From Desulfobacterales bacterium (GTDB lineage: Bacteria > Desulfobacterota > Desulfobacteria > Desulfobacterales > JAUCGF01), in assembly GCA_029940345.1 (NCBI GenBank), contig JAOZRC010000328.1, positions 1 through 6,351 on the forward strand: a DNA stretch of 6,351 nt, read 5' to 3'. A program made the position numbers and the translations under genes. The notes under the pieces were generated by a model, which saw only the letters and a program-made list of their open reading frames with translations, was not told the DNA's origin and did not search any database. This document shows, piece by piece, positions 6,044-6,351 of the stretch. How positions within the stretch are numbered: position 1 is the first letter of the stretch; each line of letters starts with the position of its first letter.

Positions 6044-6201
6044 TTGGTTCTTCGCTGATTTGTGGGAAATTTGGACTGTAACGTTGATAATTCAGAGTAA
6101 CAAAGTATTGTAAATCATCTGAATTCAATTAGTTGAGATACTATTCGCCCCGTTGAGCCTGCAGTTCACCAGGTTTTTCCCACAAATCCGCGAAGAGCCA
6201 A
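6044..6201. mobile_element. Second inverted-repeat element, ends resembling ISL3-family termini
   Basis: The ends at 6044-6069 and 6176-6201 are inverted copies matching at 24 of 26 positions. Both read outward-in as TGG(T/C)TCTTCGC(T/G)GATTTGTGGGAAA. A GG(C/T)TCT start is typical of ISL3-family terminal repeats, so this may be an ISL3-derived MITE or an internally deleted copy. The interior of about 105 bases has no transposase fragment and carries AATTCAG (6089-6095) / CTGAATT (6119-6125). ISL3 elements make 8-bp duplications; here AATATTTT (6036-6043) and AATGTTTT (6200-6207) match at 7 of 8 but do not sit symmetrically, so the duplication is unconvincing. It could also be a long regulatory hairpin. 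Confidence 0.6.
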
Positions 6202-6235
6202 TGTTTTCACTATGATACTATCGGAAAACTTTTGG

Positions 6236-6346
6236 TCAAGTACTTATATGACCGGCATCCACATACTGACAACATAGCGGTTCATCTGCTTTATATCGCA
6301 TCAATATCTTGTAAATTACGGCTTTCAATGCCTTTTCCTTTGTCAT
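6236..6346 (-). CDS. Very small unassigned ORF (36 codons)
   Basis: Reading leftward from the ATG at 6346, the frame encodes 36 residues (starting MTKEKALKAVIYKI) and ends in TGA at 6238-6236. It has a lysine-rich start and a Cys-Cys pair (LCCQYV). I do not recognise it. A stop codon lies one base upstream in the same strand's sequence (TAATG), so it would have to start here. The ribosome-binding region is outside the window. It may be a chance frame or a gene fragment left next to the ISL3-like element. Confidence 0.2.
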   Translation of the reverse strand: MTKEKALKAVIYKILMRYKADEPLCCQYVDAGHIST

Positions 6347-6351
6347 TAGGT

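Noticed and set aside
1..6351. tRNA, rRNA or riboswitch genes
   Set aside because: I found no tRNA-like cloverleaf, rRNA stretch or recognisable riboswitch core on either strand by eye.

Overview
The window is a chromosomal fragment of moderate GC content carrying four long coding regions plus several decayed genes and small inverted-repeat elements. The gene types fit a Desulfobacterales-like (Desulfobacterota) chromosome: a monofunctional-length argJ, a fusion-free pxpBC pair, a member of the AAA-ATPase-like/PD-(D/E)XK family that is expanded in those bacteria, a BrnT fragment, and many palindromic repeats in non-coding DNA. This placement is an inference from gene content, not a proven assignment.

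Left flank (1-713). A 104-bp near-palindrome starts at the window edge. Next to it, on the minus strand, lies a 33-codon remnant of a brnT toxin gene that stops where the family's homology should continue. The following 500 bases hold no gene but several hairpins, and should contain the promoter of argJ.

Centre (714-3640). argJ (+) encodes the ornithine/glutamate acetyltransferase of the cyclic arginine pathway. It converges on pxpC, and the 78-bp gap holds crossing inverted repeats. pxpB and pxpC (minus) overlap by one base and encode two subunits of the ATP-dependent 5-oxoprolinase. The third subunit gene, pxpA, is not in the window.

Right of pxpB (3641-5635, minus). A broken AAA-ATPase-like gene has a clean one-base frameshift: the conserved block after the stop resumes in another frame. 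It has also lost its whole C-terminal nuclease domain, with the break close to pxpB. Upstream of it is an intact FAD-dependent oxidoreductase of the DAO/FOXRED1-like group. Oxidoreductase, pseudogene, pxpB and pxpC all point the same way and are closely spaced, so the ATPase gene may have entered an older oxidoreductase-pxpB-pxpC operon. The shared theme would be amino-acid or amine catabolism, but this is inference.

Right flank (5636-6351). There is no convincing gene here. It holds the upstream region of the oxidoreductase (a possible -10 and a dyad), a well-formed 150-bp MITE with 21-bp terminal inverted repeats and 5-bp target duplications, a second element of about 155 bp whose ends resemble ISL3-family ends, and a very short unassigned ORF. 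No complete transposase gene is present, so both elements look non-autonomous.

I did not find a new multi-gene system. The points most worth following are the two small inverted-repeat elements, the decayed ATPase gene inside a likely operon, and the brnT remnant against the palindrome.
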